From positions 92,622,094 through 92,686,093 of the forward strand of contig CM063498.1 in NCBI GenBank assembly GCA_032207245.1: 64,000 nucleotides of DNA, written 5' to 3'. Numbering within the stretch: position 1 is the stretch's first letter; every line of letters starts with the position of its first letter. This document shows, piece after piece, positions 30,941 through 44,345 of this stretch. The notes beneath the pieces were generated by a model. The model made no database searches, was not told the DNA's origin, and saw only the letters and a list, made by a program, of their open reading frames with translations. The translations under genes and the position numbers were made by a program. This stretch comes from Pardosa pseudoannulata (taxonomy: Eukaryota > Arthropoda > Arachnida > Araneae > Lycosidae).

Positions 30941-32869
30941 CGTAGAATTGCGTTCCATCATTGTTTGGCGCCATGGATTAAACGAGGTTACCTGTTATAT
31001 TACTTTTGTGAGAACGGCTCTTAAGTAATTCTAAAAACATTTTAGCATACTAACTATAAGAAACTGCAGGAAATATGTTTTAGATCCTTACTTAGCCATA
31101 TTAAAGTCCTTTTATGCCATTTTTTTATTAACCACATTCATCAAATTATTGGACTTTCAGAATTGTAACTTGGAATTGTTTATTCGAATCAAAGTAAAAT
31201 AAAAATTCTACGTAATAGTTAGACAAACAGCTTTGTTTCTTTAATTTTCAACACATTTTTTTGACAATTTATACATTATTCTACATATATTGCATAATTC
31301 TTTCTACAACTACATTGCTTTATGTAATCCTAATTGCCATTTTAAGCATACATACGTAGCTCTATACATGTGTTTAGCTCTATTTATGTGTATATAAGTG
31401 TGTATTGTAAAATAAACATTCCATAAATATAAGTCGTTTTTAATAAAATAATTGTAAGTTACAAGCTCATTAACAAAAAAATAAGGTACATCAAGATTCA
31501 AACTCTATTTATTATCTGAATCATCTGTAAAATTTACTGTTAATAATAAAGTCGAATTCCATGATCTTTAAAACTAAGATAAAAAGTAACAGTTTCAACT
31601 AAATTATAAAAAGCAAATTTACAGGAAAAGTATTTTAGAGCAACATCAAACTAAATCAAACTCTTCACTTTTCTTTCAGATAAACCTCTCTATTCTTACA
31701 TACTTTTGCAGGGTTTTCGTTAACCACTAACACGAGTTAATGTAGAATTGTTGCAGAATTAAGTTTTTCGAACTGCCACTTCTAATTAAATTTTTTTAAA
31801 AATTCCAAACAAAAGGAAGTAAAATAGAATTACTTTTTCTTTGAATTACTTTTTCTAATTTCTTTTTACACTTTGTTGGAATACTTTTTCTTTTTTTCTG
31901 ACAGATTTTTATACTATTGCAATCTATTTACTGCACAAGGCATTTTAGATAAAGGTCATAAAATATTTAGTTCTTGGAATTAGAAGCCATAGTGTTTTAT
32001 CTTTGTATATATTTTTATAAAGAATATTCCCCTAAAATGGTCTCATTATCTTCTAAAGAAGGATTGGTACTAAAATTCTGTAAGTTTGGGCAAAATTTAA
32101 AATGATTAAATTTAATTTAAATTCTTCAAAATCTGTAATACTTTTAAGATTTTAATCTACAACTTAAATTGCAGTGATCTGATAATTGCATTCAGTAGAA
32201 TGGATTAATAATTTGGAAAATATCTCCTATAAACATTTCAAAGACTTATAAAAAGTAGAAATAAAGTTAAAATAAAATAATATAAACAATTAATCTTAAA
32301 AGAGAATAATTATTTAATTATCTGAAAGATGATAAATAATTTTATTGGTAAAACAAATATATACACACAATAACCTATAATTATGAATTAATCAAAATTC
32401 ATTCAGTTCCACTATATTGATACTAATCAGTAATAAAAATAATTTAATTGTTTGATTATCTAATAAATATTATTTCCTAATATCGATAATGTAAATATAT
32501 TCACACTGAAGAAATTTTAGGCTTATTTGTTCAACAGATTTTTTTTTCAAATCTTTAAAAATGTAAAAAATAGATTTTTTTTAAATCTTACAGATAATTT
32601 CTATTTTTTTCATATAAACTGTTCTGCATTTTTGTATTCAATTAAGAGGAATACTTTCAAAGTTTTATAACAGATGAAACAATATTTAAATGTTTCTCAA
32701 ATATTTGTGTGATTTCATTAAACACAAGCCCGGAAGCTTTTGTTTTGCTTCGAGGGTTTTGTATACATTAATATTATCGACAGTGTTTATTTTTCAATTT
32801 AAAAAAAATATAAAATTTTGTGAGTATATGACAAAACGTACTTATTTGTATATAAACAGACACACGACA
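30941..32869. other. AT-rich unique DNA, nothing seen
   Basis: No gene, RNA or repeat supported. Confidence 0.4.
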
Positions 32870-33473
32870 TGACAATGGGATGTCGCAACACACCATTAGC
32901 TTCACAAAGAGGTTTTGTTAAAACTCAGGCCAAGGCGACATTCTGTCTGGAAAATTGACAGTAAACGGCAAAGGATTTTCAATTTGACAGGCCTTGTGAT
33001 GTCCAAGATGAAAAGAAAGTCGGACGCGACGCGGAAATGAGAGAGTCTCAGACGCCAATGAAAGGACCAATCGGAAGTTAGCAGGACGCCGACGCGGAAG
33101 AAAAAGCCCATAGGAAGAGGCGAAAGTTGACTTCAGGAGGCGAGAGTTTTGGTGAGAGAAGATGGACGGAGGCGAGGGAAGGCAACGGAAGGCGTTTGTG
33201 TTTTGGAGAGACGATCTCCAGGTACTCAGCAAGTCCAAGTTGTATCGCTGTACAATCGATATCGGCATGGACCGCAGATTTCTATTTAGGTTCACCTCGA
33301 CCCTGGGACTTTTGAGACAGTACCCAGCTCATCCTGAGCCCCTGTGATTTACATTCGTAAACTTTGAAAATAATTTTACATTTAATCCAGAATTAAAGTT
33401 GTTAATGTTTTAAGCTGCACGTTCACTACAACTTCGACACCCACACGCGACTAGAGGATCCAGGAAAGTTACA
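32870..33473 (+). mobile_element. solo LTR, family 2, copy 1
   Basis: It aligns end to end with 50835-51458 in the same orientation. Shared blocks include TTAGCTTCACAAAGAGGTTTTGTTAAA-type sequence, GACA(T/C)TCTGTCTGG, AAGAAAAAGCC(C/A)ATAGGAAGAGG-type sequence, CTGTGATTT and ACTTCGACACCCACAC. It begins TGACAATG and ends GTTACA. It is much less AT-rich than its surroundings. The AATAAA of the sister copy is AATTAA here. The 125-codon minus-strand frame within it is not conserved in the sister copy. No clear target duplication. Confidence 0.65.
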
Positions 33474-33721
33474 GCAATTCTCTTAATAGATAAAGATGAA
33501 TAAATAAAACGAGAGATATTCATTTGTTCATTTAACATGTAATTTATCATACTTACGATTAAACTTCCTTCGTAACATAAAGACTAATCAAGGATTAAAT
33601 TTTAAATTTAGCTCATAATTAAATTTGCTATAATAAGAGATAAATACAAAAATATTAGGGTACTGCGATATTGTGATCGAGATATGTATATCATCATGAC
33701 GTCAGCAGTTACTAGATATGG
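33474..33721. other. AT-rich DNA, nothing seen
   Basis: No supportable feature. Confidence 0.35.
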
Positions 33722-34095
33722 GAATTTGGTACTATTAATCCTATATCTGGTGTTCTTCTGACGTCATTATAACGTGCGCCTGTGACATTTAACATATCAA
33801 TCATAATATCATATCACCCCTGGTTACAGACTATCTAAATTTCATGGTAAAAGAAATAAAAATTATGTAGACGAAATTTAAATAATATAATATAATAAAT
33901 GAATTACTATGATACCATTAATTCCTATATCTGGTGTTCTTCTGACTTCATTATAATGCACACTTGTGGAATGTAACATATCGATCCTAATATCATATTA
34001 CCCATGGTTAGAGACTATCTAAATTTCATAAAGAAATAAAAATTTATGTAGAAGTAATTTGAAAAATATTAAATAATAAATAAATTAATATGCTA
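33722..34095. repeat. tandem duplication, period about 184 bp
   Basis: CTATATCTGGTGTTCTTCTG begins at 33741 and again at 33925. A CGATCCTAATATCATAT-like block, GACTATCTAAATTTCAT and AAAGAAATAAAAATT follow in both. Unit 1 keeps TGACGTCATTATAA; unit 2 has TGACTTCATTATAA. Confidence 0.85.
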
Positions 34096-35881
34096 TTTAA
34101 AGGAGTATATGTTATAATGTTAGGTAAAATGTTCTTTTGATCTATTAATGGTTCGAATAAGTAATATTTAAAATAGTGGCATAAAACTTTCAAAAAGATG
34201 CAAAGAATGGAATTAGGGTGGGGGAAGGGAGCCTTATAATAGCAATGAATTTATCCGGCGGGCCCTAAATCATATTTATACCTATTTTTATACATATATA
34301 TTTCAAACACACATATATTTCAAATATATATAAATGCAATGATTTATATTTATATAATTCTTGATACACTTCGAATAGGTCTAAACAGACACTTTCAGCT
34401 TACACTATTACTAAGAATTAAAGAACTTCTGAAAAATACATTGAACAAGAACCAGAAGTTTTTTAATGAACATTCGAATATAATAATGCTGTTTTCATAT
34501 CTCGAAAAGGCTTAAGTCTCTTTAAAGGTATTGATAAAAACACATCAAATTTACAAATTCATAAAATTTAGAATATATTTATTATTTTTCTAAAGCCTGC
34601 ACAACATGAAACACACCTGGATCATACACAATCTCCTTATACACCATAAAACGTCTTCGCAAATGATATATAAACCGTGTTAAAAATTAATCTATTTTTA
34701 TCATAACTCTGGCATAAACAAGTGCATATATGTTATGATTAATTCTGTTCATGAAGACATAAAGATTCGGTTTAAAGAAGCCATTAAGCGTATGTGTTGC
34801 AAGAGAATCCATCTTAACAAGCCATAAAACCGATCACCACTTTACTAAAAGAAAAATACATCTCATAAAACTAATTACATGGTTTATATAGATGAGGAAG
34901 TTGAATGACAAATTTTGAAATTCAAACTTTGTGTTACTTGAATAGTAGGGAGCTATTTTAAGAATTGTTTCAGATATAATATCTTGACACCGTGTTTTCT
35001 TTTATGGTTAGTTTGATTCATTAAAATTTTTTAAAACTTAGTACTTTTTGGGATAAATACTCTTCAACATAACAGATTTTTTCATTCAACTCATTTTTGA
35101 ATATAAAACCCTTCGTAAGTATGGATGCATGTTTATATTTTCATTATGTATTTCGATTTAGCAAGAAAAATCTTTTTTATTAGGATTTGGTATGGTGATA
35201 CACATAAACACTGGCAGGCTAACTTCTTCTAAGGTCAAGTAAATGTGAGACTTAACGCCTTTTTAAATTTAAATTACTTTTGATAATTCAATCCTGCCGC
35301 TATCTGATATATTTTCCTCATAAATAGTGCTAAAATGTGTAACTTAAAATTAGCACCTTAAAATTAGAGCTTCAAAAATCTTGTTTTAGATTATACCTGG
35401 CTTATTTTTTGCTTTTTCTACACATTTATGTTTCATATTTCATTTTATTAATTTAATGAAATATGAAATTTTATTTTAAATATTCGTTTCATGTTGATTT
35501 GAGTTACATTTTTTTTTATCTAAATAAAATTTGACAGTCTTATTCTATTAATCTTAAATTGGGTTTTTTCAATCTATTTTAGAGCCATTTTTTATATTTT
35601 TTAAATAGAAGAAGAAAATTTGAGAAAACAGTCTTTTAAAGGGACTCGATTTATGAGATGCTGTTTAAAATCAGCTTTAAATTATACAAACGGTAAGCGA
35701 TGACGTTTATTCGATGAAATATTTAATTAAACATATATTTCTTTCTTTTCTATTTAGCTTTTATTTCTCCAATTTATGAGCTAAAAATCTATTATATTCT
35801 TGGGGTAATAGAGTTTGGAATGTTTTGCTATACACCGAGGACTAATCTCACGAAAGTCGATTGCGGTTAATTGGTGATCCA
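34096..35881. other. AT-rich unique DNA, nothing firm
   Basis: A short G-rich patch at 34210-34270 is the only compositional feature. No gene supported. Confidence 0.4.
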
Positions 35882-36476
35882 AATCTAAAAATATTCAGAT
35901 CATTTTAATATAAAATATTGATATTTTAATTTTTACATTTTAAATTTTCATTAATTGTTCATGTAGCTATAATTATTTTAATCAAATGGAAAGATAAATC
36001 AACAAATATAGTGTTAATTTTATGTAGCAAATTATAATAGAATATACTATTTATTAAGTGAGTGGCTTCTAAAAATTGAGCGGCAAATCTAATAATATTC
36101 TGATCGTTTTAATATAAAATATTGATATTTTAATTTTTACATTTTAAATTTTCATTAATTGTTCATGCAAAAAAATGCAGCTATAATTATTTTAATCAAA
36201 TGGAAAGATAAATCAACAAATATAGTGTTAATTTTATGTAGCAAATTATAATAGAATATACTATTTATTAAGTGAGTGGCTTCTAATAATATTCTGATCG
36301 TTTTAATATAAAATATTAATATTTTAGTTTTTACATTCTAAATTATCTTTAATTATTCATGTAAAAGATGTAGCTATAATTCTTTCAATCAAATGGAAAG
36401 ATAAATCAACAAATATACTGTTAATTTTATGAAGCAAATTAAAATAAAATATACTATTCATTAATTGAGTGGCTTC
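35882..36476. repeat. tandem triplication, unit about 201 bp
   Basis: Copies start near 35882, 36084 and 36285. Each has TTAATATAAAATATTGATAT or a close variant, CAAATGGAAAGATAAATCAA, TAGTGTTAATTTTATG and a closing AGTGAGTGGCTTCT. Copies 1 and 2 are nearly identical; the third is more diverged. The 75-codon minus-strand frame at 36357-36584 is incidental. Confidence 0.9.
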
Positions 36477-36818
36477 ACTTTTGATATCATTAAAGCTGCT
36501 AATGCAATGTAATCTGAAAATTAATTTAAATTTAACTTCATTATCAGTATTTAAATTCTCATAATTAAATTTATATTTCCACAATCAAAAATAAAATTTT
36601 CATTTTTAATAAGTTAAAAAAATCTCTTTTGGAAATCTTTAATTCCCACACTAAATGTTGGACTCTATCGACTACTCATTAAATATGAAACTAGGCTAGT
36701 TAAAAAAAATACAAGTATTTTAATAAGAATTTATTTTTTTAAATATTAAGTTCTAAGAATTCAAATAACTTATTTAAAATAAAATAAAATGGCTACACTA
36801 AACTAAGAATAGTAAGAT
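36477..36818. other. AT-rich DNA, nothing seen
   Basis: No supportable feature. Confidence 0.35.
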
Positions 36819-38624
36819 TTCCTTATATACATCAAAACAACTGATTTTTATGCCTGAACTAGAAAATCATATATATTTAAAGGAAACTAAATATCATTTT
36901 ATTCTGGAATCCTCAATTATGTTAAATAAGTCATTCAATTTTTTTATAGAATTGTAAATCATAAAACGAAGGATTTTTATTTTCATAAAATAATTTTCCT
37001 CTTTTTATCAATTATGATGTATTAGGAAGTTAAAATTTTAGGTTTACGAAAAATAAAGGATTATAAGATTTAATTTCATGCAATATTTTATTATATATAA
37101 TTGAATCGTTATCTTTTGCTAAGTAAATGTCATTATTTTAAATGGTAGGCGTATAAAGCTCACATAAAAATATATTACTTCTATAACAAGAGCAAAAACC
37201 ATTTTTAAAGTTATTCTAATTAAAAGAATTGAAAAAAAATTAATCTAATATTATTTAAAATTTCAAAGAAAATCGGTAAAATGCTTTTAATATGAAGATT
37301 TTTAGTATTGAATAGGAAAATGTATTCATAATGAGGACGTATAACATGTTATTGTTGTCTATTTCTTGTTATATTCCATTTTTATTGTATTGTATTGAAT
37401 TTATTAGTAAAATTTATATAATAAAAGGCAAATATTTTTAACAAAAAATCGATAATTTATTCAAAAACCTTAATGGTTTTCGACCGTTTCAGTTTCGATG
37501 AATGAGGTTCTTAAAAGAAGATTGTATTTATTTAAATCTGTCGAAAGAATATTACGAGTGATTGTATATATAAATACACACATATTTCTGAACGAATTTA
37601 TAGATCTTCTTTTGGAAGGAACCTGTTGGCTTTTCAAGTTCTATAGACCATAAATAAAGATATTTTCTTAAATTTCACGTTTTGAGACATTTCAGTCAAT
37701 ATTTGGGAATTGATGATACCTTCACAGTTGATGAAACTGACAAATATCCTCTTTTGCAGATGTGATATACAGACAATGCTTTAGTTCTTTTTATATTAGT
37801 CTGCAATCCCGTTCAGTTATTGCAGTTTGATTCAATAATCCAAAATATTTTAACTTGGTATAAATATGTTACGCATATTATATTTTAAATTATATTTGTC
37901 AATTTCCTTATACACAGCAGAACAACTGATTTTTATGCATGAACTAGAAAATCATATATTTTATAGGAAACTAAATATCATGTTATTCTGGAATCCTCAA
38001 TTATATTAAATAAGGCATTGAATTTTTTTTATAGAATTGTAAATCATAAAACGAAGGCTTTTTTATTTTTATAAAATAACTTTCCCTTTTTTTTATCAAT
38101 TATGATGTATTAGGAATTTAAAATTTTAGGTTTACTAAAAATAAAGGATTTTAAGCTTTAATTTCTTGCAATATTTTATTATATATAATTGAATCGTTAT
38201 CTTTTGCTAAGTAAACGTCATTATTTTAAACGGTAGGCGTATAAAGTTCATATAAAAATATATTACTTCTATAACAAGAGCAAAAACTATTTTTAAAGTT
38301 ATTCTAATTAAAAGAATTGAAAAAAAATAATCTAATATTATTTAAAATTTTAAAGAAAATCGATAAAATGCTTTTAATATGATAGTTTTTAGTATTGAAT
38401 AGGAAAATGTATTCATAATGAGGACGTATAACATGTTATTGTAGCCTATTTCTTGTTATATTCCATTTTTATTTTATTGTATTGAATTTATTAGTAAAAT
38501 ATATATAATAAAAGGCAAATATTGTTAACAAAAAATCGATAATTTATTCAAAAACCTTAATGGGTTTCGACCGTTTCAGTTTCGATGAATGAGGTTCTTA
38601 AAAGAAAATTGTATTTATTTAAAA
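36819..38624. repeat. large tandem duplication, segments A-B-A'
   Basis: A (36819-37533) is repeated as A' (37904-38624), offset 1085 bp, with only scattered differences: for example TTTTTATGCCTGAACTAG against TTTTTATGCATGAACTAG, and shared CAAAAACCTTAATGG and GTTTCGATGAATGAGG. Between them lies B (37534-37903), whose partner B' is 43991-44345. The original arrangement was evidently a direct duplication of the A-B unit. No open frame is conserved. Confidence 0.88.
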
Positions 38625-39520
38625 CTAGAATATAGCCCATCATATGACGTGATCAGTAAAAGTTTTAATTTTCCAGAATTGTAAAGTACCCAATGAGGCA
38701 GGTAAAAGAGGTTTCTTTTTTGGCTGAAAAGTATCTGGTACACGCTCAATAATTTGTTTATCTTTACTAACCGCATGTTAGTTGCCAAATTTAATTTATC
38801 TGGTCATATAACGTGATAAGATGAACATTAGAGGTTTATAATAATGACAGTGATTATTTGGCGGTATACATGAATGATGACCAAAATTTAGCGAATCGAT
38901 TAAAAACCACGTAATTATATATAAAAGACAAACACACAAACGAACAAACTTCTTAATTTTCGAAGTAATATAACTTAAATCTAGATATTTATTAATCCAT
39001 GAAACAGACTCCTAGACTTTTATGAAAATAATTCGTTTTTAATTCCTGCGATAAAATTTCCATTTCAACATAATGTAATTGATGATTAAATTCAAAACTA
39101 TCCCATATGTACCTAACATATTATTTAAGCCAAATATAAAAGAAAATCATTTACGTAATATCAAACTTAGTGATAAAAGGTATGAAAAAAATACAGACGA
39201 TACTTAAATAATTTAAAATACGAAATGATTAAATGAGATGGTTAAAAGAATTACGTCATAATGACAGAAAAAAATGCTTTTTTTATCTACTTATTATGTG
39301 ACAAATTGATACATTTAATCTCCTGTTCTTAGCAGGGGAAAATAGAGCTTGAAATAATGGCATTAGACTATCTAAAACGGGGGAAGTTGAGGAATTCAAA
39401 CGTTTTTACTAACCCTAACTCATCTAGAATCCAATATGAATACCTCTATCCATTCCAGGTCCAGGTTCATAAATTCGAGAACAGACGAACGGATAACTTA
39501 GGCTCTTATTGTATAGCGGA
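38625..39520 (-). mobile_element. Helitron remnant, minus strand
   Basis: On the minus strand the element ends CTAG before T (plus strand: A at 38624, CTAG at 38625-38628) and may begin TC at 39520 after an A. The interior is related to the Helitron at 1249-2369: CTTCCCCCGTTTT matches CTTCCCCCTTTTT, and TCAATTTGTCACATAATAAG matches TCAATTTATCACATAATAAA, with a TGACGT motif following each. A short palindrome TCATATGA lies near the 3' end in place of a GC-rich hairpin. The 3' end is well supported by homology and by the duplication junction; the 5' end is inferred. Confidence 0.6.
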
Positions 39521-39644
39521 TTAACATACTTTAGTCATAGCCCGTCCAGCAGAATTTTTTTATCTTCTCTGTTCTACTAGATGGTCTTCAAAAAAGAAAA
39601 GCTAATTGAACTTTAAAAATTGTTATTCAAAACATTCAGTACCT

Positions 39645-39835
39645 TTTTGCCATGGACGATCTGAACTCTGTGCGAATGGGTAAGGCCCTCTCCTTCGGCA
39701 TCGCAGTTAGTAAGTTCGATTATATCTTCTACCATGGATGCTCAGAACAGTTCGAAATACGCTTTAAGCATTAAATCTTGATTTCATTATCCTTCTTGTG
39801 GTACAAAGGTAGACTATAGTGCTCCAAACTGCCAT
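39645..39835 (+). repeat. tRNA-derived SINE, decayed copy 3
   Basis: The B-box region AAGTTCGATTATATC is degenerate. The body CCATGGATGCTCAGAACAG, TTCGAAATACGCTTTAAGC and TTTCATTATCCTTC and the tail GCTCCAAACTGCC follow in the same order as in the copies at 3847 and 30757. The A box is barely recognisable. Confidence 0.6.
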
Positions 39836-41315
39836 AAATGAATGTTCTATTTTAAAATGTCACTAAAAATCTGAAGAACGCACGTCTTTGTAAGTGACGC
39901 GTCCGTGCCAATCCGTGAAAACAATGTGAGCGGCATTGACCCTAAAAGCTGGACAAACGGAATAATCAGTAATTTTTCAGTAATGGTATGCTAGATACCC
40001 GAAATTTGTAATGAGTCAAGCAAAGGTATTGTGAACGGATTCTAAAAAAAAAGTGAAGCTTAACTTTTGTTGTCCTGCTTCAGCCTCTGTCAAGTGCTCT
40101 ACGTTAACCCCAACTACTGAAAACAACTAAAATATCAAAATTTAAAAGAATAAGTTGATTTTCGAAAAATGTTGATAGCTTAAGTTACTCACAGAAAAAT
40201 TTCAATGAAATTCAAATAAAAATTACGTGTCAATATTAACAATTGTGTTTGTTTGATACAAAGCCTATTTCAAACTGAGTTATCGATAATGAAAAACAAG
40301 TTACAGTAATAAAATGTAAAATGGTACATTTACTCTGATACAGATAATTTCATTACAAAAAGTGATTTAATAATAGTTTACAATTTAATTTAAATAGTAC
40401 TGCTTATGAGTATATATTTCACTAGTTCCATGAACCAATTCACCTGCAAAATTTTTCCAAGCCGTTTTGACGTTTTTGAGATGAATGTTTCTTATGTGTA
40501 ATCAATTTTTATCTGATTTAAAAGCATGTTATATTGATATGTTGTGTATGCGTTGCATTTATTACTTTTCGATCGATACGCTTCTTCTGCTTTATTTTAT
40601 CGATTTAGAAAGCCGTCTGAGAAAATATATCATTATTTACTGAAAAAATATTAACTCTTTATATCAAGAAAAATATACACATACAAAACTATCGTATTAT
40701 CTGAGAGGGATACTTTAATTCTAGAAAATAGTATACTATCATCTTATTTGATTTTCATTCCTAGATGATACTTACTTTTTTAACAAGCTTTTGATAATAA
40801 AAACTAATTATTTTTCGATTTTTAATTATAGAGAATTTTGTGTAATTGTTGTATTTTACAATAACATTTTTAAGCCTTTAACCTTTAAGACTTTTACTAT
40901 TCCAGTGTTGCAACATACCTTACTGCATGTCAGTATAATATGAATTAAAATTACCAGATGATGACAGATAGATAGCAATTGAATGTTATGCAGAATATTA
41001 CCACGGGAAGAAATTTGCTAGCTTATTTGTGACTCTATAAGTAGATTTTATAAGAAGGCAAAATTATGTAAAACATATTTCGGAACTATTTTTATTAGAA
41101 TACAAAAACATTTTAGAAAATATACTAAAAATACAAGACAGTATACCGAAAAATGAGTTTAATCAAGCGCTTAAATGAAAACTTTTGTGCAGCATATTTT
41201 TTGTAATAATCACTAAGTTTTGTTACATCCAATTTGGAAACAATTTAGCAATTTTTTCTGGCTTAACACCTGGAATGTACTTAAAAAAATATGACAGGAA
41301 TTGAAATATTTATAA
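39836..41315. other. AT-rich unique DNA, nothing seen
   Basis: A less AT-rich stretch at 39880-39960 follows the SINE but shows no frame or repeat that I can identify. Confidence 0.4.
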
Positions 41316-41319
41316 TTAA

Positions 41320-41952
41320 CCCTCTAAGCGGTTCGCACGTACAATTCCGCCAAACCGAGGATGTCATCAAAGCTGTTGTCAAGTACAATTTTCAACCTCC
41401 AAATACGTTCCAAAAAAGTATGTAATGTACATTTTTGCCAGTGTTTGAGGTAGGGGTCATATAGATTGTTTAAAAACTGCATTCCTCTTTGACTGACATT
41501 TATTCAGGGATGCACCCCTACTTCCTGAGGCACAAAGAAGATGATAGCTTTTCATGGCTTCGTAAATCTCTATTTCGAAGTATTTCGTTTGCGGTATCAG
41601 ATGTATCTCCAATTGCACCACTTAAATATCTTGGATAACTTTCGTAAAAAATATAAATAATTTTCTTAAAGAATATTTTTATTTGTACATTTAGATTCCA
41701 TTATTTCTTATGAGATGATCTTCGAGACTTAACGAGCATTATGTGTAATTAAAATTAACAATCTACAATATTTATTTATATATCTATTTATAACGGGAAG
41801 TAAAGGGACAGTAACGAGGGTGGGTTTCCCGTATTTCATTCTAGTCGACAAAGGGTGAAGTAAAAAATCATAGAACGCTTTGGCCATTGAACCCAATAAA
41901 CCTTTAGAGAATATTTTAGAGACTTTTTTAATCAATGTGTTCCACTCGGAGG
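41320..41952 (-). mobile_element. piggyBac-type MITE, copy 2
   Basis: TTAA flanks both sides (41316-41319 and 41953-41956). The termini CCCTCTAAGCGG and (reverse complement) CCCTCCGAGTGG are exactly those of the element at 5510-6165, read from the other end. The two copies share most of their interior, including stretches that translate to AKAFYDF and VPLLPV in each, but no transposase domain is present. The similarity of those short frames reflects DNA homology only. Confidence 0.88.
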
Positions 41953-42071
41953 GTTAATAAAAACGTGGCAAGTTTCTGTTAGGACAGGGGATGTACAAGA
42001 ATCAACAACTATTAATAAATATAACATTTTTATGATTCGTATTGCATATAATTTTTAGTATAGCCCTAGAT

Positions 42072-43460
42072 ATTGTTTACAAAATACTATATCAGTAATT
42101 GCGTATGCACCGAGATTTTGTTTCGGGGCGAAAAAGCTAGAAATTTCATTCAAAAACATCAAGGAAATTTTTGATCTGCTTAATAAAATATTGCATAATT
42201 TTATTTCTATCTTAAATTTTTCTAAAAAATATTTTTATACTTAATTTCCTCCTTTATTTACACAAAGGTAAATATACGGTAGAAGTATTTCAATGCGTTT
42301 TTATAAGAAGTTCCACCAAATATATGATAACAGTTGGTAAGTCCTAGCTTTTACGTAGTGGATCATATTTTTTTAAGTTCCTCATTCGTGTGCCTTATTT
42401 CATAATTCTCTGCATCTTTTGTGTTTCTTTTCTAAAAAATATGGAAAGGTGGTAAGTTCAGCTAGAAGAAGAGTCATCCCACTCATTATGCCTAAACCCT
42501 TTTGGAATTTTGCACTCTGGTTTCTTGCTTACGGTCCACCATTGTTAAACTTTACATTACCATATCAGTAATTGTATGCACCGAGATTTTGTTTCGGCGC
42601 GAAAAAGCTAGAAATTTCCATTTGCATGATGAAAATTTTTATCTGTACTAAAAATACATAATTTTATTTCTATCTTAAATTTTTCTAAAAAATATTTTTA
42701 TACGTGATTTCCTCCTTTATTTACATAAAGGTAAATATACGGTAGAAGTTTTTCAATGCGTTTTGAAAAGAAGTTCCACCAAATGTATGATAACAGTTGG
42801 TAAGTCCTAGCTTTTACGTAGTGGATCATATTTTTTTAATTTCCTCATTCGTGTGCCTTCTTTCATAATTTTCTGCATCTTTTGTGTTTCTTTTCTAAAA
42901 AGCATGGAAAGGTGGTAAGTTCAGCTAGAAGAAGAGTCATCCCACTCATTATGCCTAAACCTTTTTGGAATTTTGCACTCTGGTTTCTTGCTTACGGTCC
43001 ACCATTGTTAAATTGTTTACAAATACCATATCAGTAATTGCGTATGCACCGAGATTTTGTTTAAAAAGCTAGAAATTTCATTTAAAAAACATTAAGAAAA
43101 TTTTTGATATACTAAAAGGATACATAATTTTATTTCTATCTTAAATTTTTCTAAAATATATATCTTTTATACTTAATTTCCTCCTTTATTTACATAAAGG
43201 TAAATATACGGTAGAAGTATTTCAATTTGCGTTTTGAGAAGTTCACCAAATTTGATAATATTGGTAAGTCCTAGCTTTTACGTGATGAAACAATTTTTTT
43301 TTAAGTTCCTCATTCGTGTGCCTTCTTTCATAATTTCTGCATCTTTTGTGTTCTTTCTAAAAAGCATGGAAATGTAAGTTCAGCTAGAAGAAGATTCATA
43401 TTATCAAAATTTTTAATTTTGCACTCTGGTTTCTTGCTTACGGTCCACCATTGTTAAAAT
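42072..43460. repeat. tandem triplication, unit about 460 bp
   Basis: Units at 42072-42548, 42549-43012 and 43013-43460 each contain CACCGAGATTTTGTTT, TAAATATACGGTAGAAGT, GTAAGTCCTAGCTTTTACGT, TCCTCATTCGTGTGCCTT and CTTGCTTACGGTCCACCATT. Unit 3 lacks the GTCATCCCACTCATTATGCC segment and has other small deletions. Composition and the sharp unit edges suggest local amplification; no frame is conserved. Confidence 0.93.
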
Positions 43461-43990
43461 TTGCATTCTATTTTTTATATTGTAACATTACATTTTTACT
43501 AACCTTTCATATAATCACTGATAAATTTCCTTGCAGATGTACCTATTCGTTCCCTTTATTGTCAAAAAAATAAAAGAATAAATTCACACTTTACAAATTC
43601 GTACTCCACTTGAAGTTACTATGCCATGTTTACAACACATCATGACAGAAACAAAAATTGGCTAGACATTGGCCCTTTAGGGCGATATAAACATTGTCAC
43701 TAAATTAGAATGGACATGGATCTATTAAAATCAGTGCTCTTATAACATTTAAACTTTAAAAATTATAACAGTGGACCGAGATATTTTAAATTGTGAACTT
43801 ACTATTTGGCAAATATAGAAAAATAATACTAATGTTTGACATACGACTAAAAGAAACAAAACAACAGTTTATTGGGGAATGGTGTACAAATGAATAGTCA
43901 ATAGTGCAGTAAATTTTATTCGAAAGAGCATAATAGTCCTTCATAAGTCCCAAAGTGCATCATTAACATTATGTTTTATTATAAGTTTAA
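43461..43990. other. AT-rich DNA, nothing seen
   Basis: No supportable feature. Confidence 0.35.
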
Positions 43991-44345
43991 AAATCTGTTG
44001 AAAGAATATTACGAGTGATTGTATATATAAATACACACATATTTCTGAACGAATTTATCGATCTTCTTTTGGAAGGAACCTGTTGGCTTTTCAAGTTCTA
44101 TAGACCGTAAATAAAGATATTTTCCTAAATTTCACGTTTTGAGACATGTCAGTCAATATTTGGGAATTGATGATACCTTCACAGTTGATGAAACTGACAA
44201 ATATCCTCTTTTGCAGATGTAATATACAGACAATGCTTTAATTCTTTTTATATTAGTCTGCAATTCCGTTCAGTTACTGCAGTTTGATTCAATAATCCAA
44301 AATATTTTAACTTGGTCTAAATATGTTACACATATTATATTTTAA
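43991..44345. repeat. segment B', displaced partner of 37534-37903
   Basis: From AAATCTGT(T/C)GAAAGAATAT to CATATTATATTTTAAATTAT it matches B nearly base for base, including GAAGGAACCTGTTGGCTTTT and CAGTTGATGAAACTGACAAA. It continues the A' copy that ends at 38624, so the intervening 5.37 kb is an insertion. Confidence 0.88.

Noticed and set aside
32918..33295. 125-codon minus-strand frame in GC-richer DNA
   Set aside because: It lies inside the family 2 LTR; the sister LTR at 50835 does not keep it open.
41729..41935. Frame matching one at 5570-5755 (AKAFYDF, VPLLPV), suggesting a conserved peptide
   Set aside because: Both lie in copies of the same MITE, so the match follows from DNA homology. 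The frames differ in extent and lack any known domain.
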